From an uncultured Lentisphaerota bacterium (GTDB lineage: Bacteria; Verrucomicrobiota; Kiritimatiellia; CAIQIC01), in contig CAISWQ010000118.1 in NCBI GenBank assembly GCA_903889245.1, forward strand, positions 1 through 62,675: 62,675 nt of DNA. Direction: 5' to 3'. The stretch's first letter is position 1. The number at the start of each line of letters is the position of its first letter. Shown here in pieces: positions 61,572 to 62,675 of the stretch. The translations under genes and the position numbers were made by a program. The notes under the pieces were generated by a model. It made no database searches and was not told the origin of the DNA. It saw only the letters and a list, made by a program, of their open reading frames with translations.

Positions 61572-62311
61572 GCACACGTTGGCTGGTGCTGGCCGCCCTC
61601 GTCACCGCGCTGGGCCTCGCGCAGGCCGCGGAAAAAAAGGAAGGGCACACCGGCACCAAGCAATCCTCCCGGCTCTACACCGCGCCCGACGCCAGCGACT
61701 CCGGCGGACTGCGCGGCCGCATCGCCTTCCCGCCCGACCCGCTGGTCGCCGCCTTCGCCGTTCCCAACAGTGAGCTCGCGCGCTGCTACATGGCGACCAT
61801 CTCCAAGGACGGCCGCGCCTTCGAGTTCAACAACCTGCCGACCGCCAAGTATGACCTGCTGCTCGTGTTCCCGGACATGTACTACGAGGGCTTCACGCTC
61901 AACCGCAGCGCCGGCAACCTGAAGACCAACGAGTGGAAAAGCATCCTCGCCATCCTCAACAAGTCGGAGCCGTTCTACGAGATCAAGCGCATCGAGCGCC
62001 TCGATGGCATCGCCGGCGAGGCCGGCTGGGCGCAGGCGGTCTTCCAGCAACTGCGCGCGCGGCCCGTCACCCTGCAAAGCGCCGAGGTGCGGTCCGACAT
62101 CCAGATCCGCACCCTCAAGCTCGCGCGCTTCGAGAACGTCGGCCCCGCCTGGCAACTGCTGGTCACGCGCGAACTGCTCCGGCAGGAAATCGCCGGCAAG
62201 GAACGCAAGGGCCTCCTGCCCCACTACTATGCGCCCGACAAACTCGGCAGCCTGCGCGTCGTGGATAGCGTGAAGGACCTGGGCGAACTGCACTTACCCG
62301 AACCCAAGTAA
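61568..62311 (+). CDS. Exported protein of the envelope operon, unknown function
   Basis: 247 residues with a signal peptide (about 1-20, LVLAALVTALGLAQA). The body is probably beta-rich (PPDPLVAAFAVPNSELARCY, RAFEFNNLPTAKYDLLLVFP, like a prealbumin/carboxypeptidase-regulatory type fold in the first part). It starts by ATGA overlap with the PA14-like gene and is followed 22 bases later by the FHA gene, so it belongs to the same operon. Confidence 0.78.
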   Translation: MSTRWLVLAALVTALGLAQAAEKKEGHTGTKQSSRLYTAPDASDSGGLRGRIAFPPDPLVAAFAVPNSELARCYMATISKDGRAFEFNNLPTAKYDLLLVFPDMYYEGFTLNRSAGNLKTNEWKSILAILNKSEPFYEIKRIERLDGIAGEAGWAQAVFQQLRARPVTLQSAEVRSDIQIRTLKLARFENVGPAWQLLVTRELLRQEIAGKERKGLLPHYYAPDKLGSLRVVDSVKDLGELHLPEPK

Positions 62312-62333
62312 CGAACATAAAGGAGCAACCATC

Positions 62334-62675
62334 ATGGCAAAATTGATCTTCCAATCCGGGCCGCTGGCCGGCCAGGACGTGGACCTGCCCGCCGGGGACT
62401 TTCTCATCGGCCGCAAGGACGAATGCGACCTGCAAATCCCCAATCCCGTCGTCTCCTCCAAGCACGCGCTGATCGCGCCGCAGGGCGGCAACTGGATCAT
62501 CACCGATCTCGATAGCGCGAACGGCACGCTGGTCAACGGCCTGCGGATTCAAGGCACGGTGCCGCTCAAGCATGGCGACACGGTTGAAATCGGCGGCATC
62601 CGCATGGGCGCGATCCTGCTCGAACGCGGCGCGCCCGCGCCGGCCCCGGCGGCGCCCCCGCCCCCGTTGGCAGCC
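62334..62675 (+). CDS. FHA domain protein, partial
   Basis: 114 residues before the window ends. FHA domain at about 1-95: DFLIGRKDECDLQIPNPVVS, SSKHALIAPQG (the Ser-x-x-His phosphopeptide-binding motif) and DLDSANGTLVNGLRI, followed by a Pro/Ala linker. FHA domains bind phosphothreonine. In this operon it could bring Ser/Thr kinase signalling to the envelope complex. Ribosome site AGGAGCAACC before the ATG at 62334. The rest of the protein lies outside the window. Confidence 0.93.
   Translation, partial: MAKLIFQSGPLAGQDVDLPAGDFLIGRKDECDLQIPNPVVSSKHALIAPQGGNWIITDLDSANGTLVNGLRIQGTVPLKHGDTVEIGGIRMGAILLERGAPAPAPAAPPPPLAA

Overview
The window is a GC-rich (roughly two-thirds G+C by eye) bacterial chromosome segment with dense genes on both strands. 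The gene content points to the PVC group, most likely Verrucomicrobiota/Kiritimatiellota-like. It has several Tat-exported Gfo/Idh/MocA oxidoreductases, two DUF1080 (3-keto-glycoside hydrolase type) proteins, ThuA and DUF6807 proteins, a VWA/DUF4175-like/FHA envelope operon, and many short intergenic palindromes. This assignment is an inference; there is no rRNA in the window. I saw no insertion sequence, prophage or CRISPR array.

Layout. 0-3 kb: the end of a sugar isomerase gene, an AraC regulator and comM. 3-7 kb: an iorA-iorB-paaK-ACT operon for aryl-pyruvate/aryl-acetate metabolism. 7-14 kb: a GNAT acetyltransferase, an MFS transporter, a FadL-like porin, the preQ1 genes queE-queC-queD with convergent queF, and a nicotinate phosphoribosyltransferase. 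14-16 kb: an orphan two-domain ABC permease. 16-29 kb: a mostly leftward block of exported sugar-acting proteins (DUF1080 x2, HEAT, ThuA, DUF6807, three Gfo/Idh, a discoidin-like protein, DoxX). 29-34 kb: two zinc-ribbon proteins, an ABC-class ATPase with an altered P-loop, dtd, and amtB-glnK. 34-43 kb: a large secreted putative glycosidase, a phosphoesterase, an HExxH peptidase-like protein, infC and thrS. 43-48 kb: ppx, ppk1 and a CHAD protein (polyphosphate), then the tmRNA gene. 48-51.5 kb: an ECF sigma / anti-sigma / exported coiled-coil module, a small metallopeptidase and a NYN-LOTUS protein. 51.7 kb to the end: an envelope operon of VWA protein, pseudoprotease, a 1194-residue coiled-coil membrane protein, a PA14-like protein, a small exported protein and an FHA protein that runs off the window.

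The most striking feature is not a gene. Eleven intergenic arrays carry 36 copies of a 19-bp palindrome (consensus TTTTCCAAGCCTTGGAAAA, centre variable). Within an array the centres are 30-32 bp apart in all 25 intervals (17 are 31 bp, mean 31.2), which is three turns of B-DNA, while the spacers between copies are unrelated. Three copies lie wholly or partly in coding sequence and all are read in the same frame. At least four other palindrome or foldback families share the intergenic space: TGTAGG-type REP pairs, a GGCCACG hairpin, and long degenerate foldbacks made of GATGG-like, GGAGTA-like or GCAAAGACG-like words. Some GC hairpins borrow the T-tract of a neighbouring palindrome to form what looks like an intrinsic terminator.

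Many automatic gene starts would be pulled upstream through these arrays, because the palindrome has no stop codon in any of its frames. I chose starts from Shine-Dalgarno sites (often AGGAGCAACC-like), signal peptides and family alignments.
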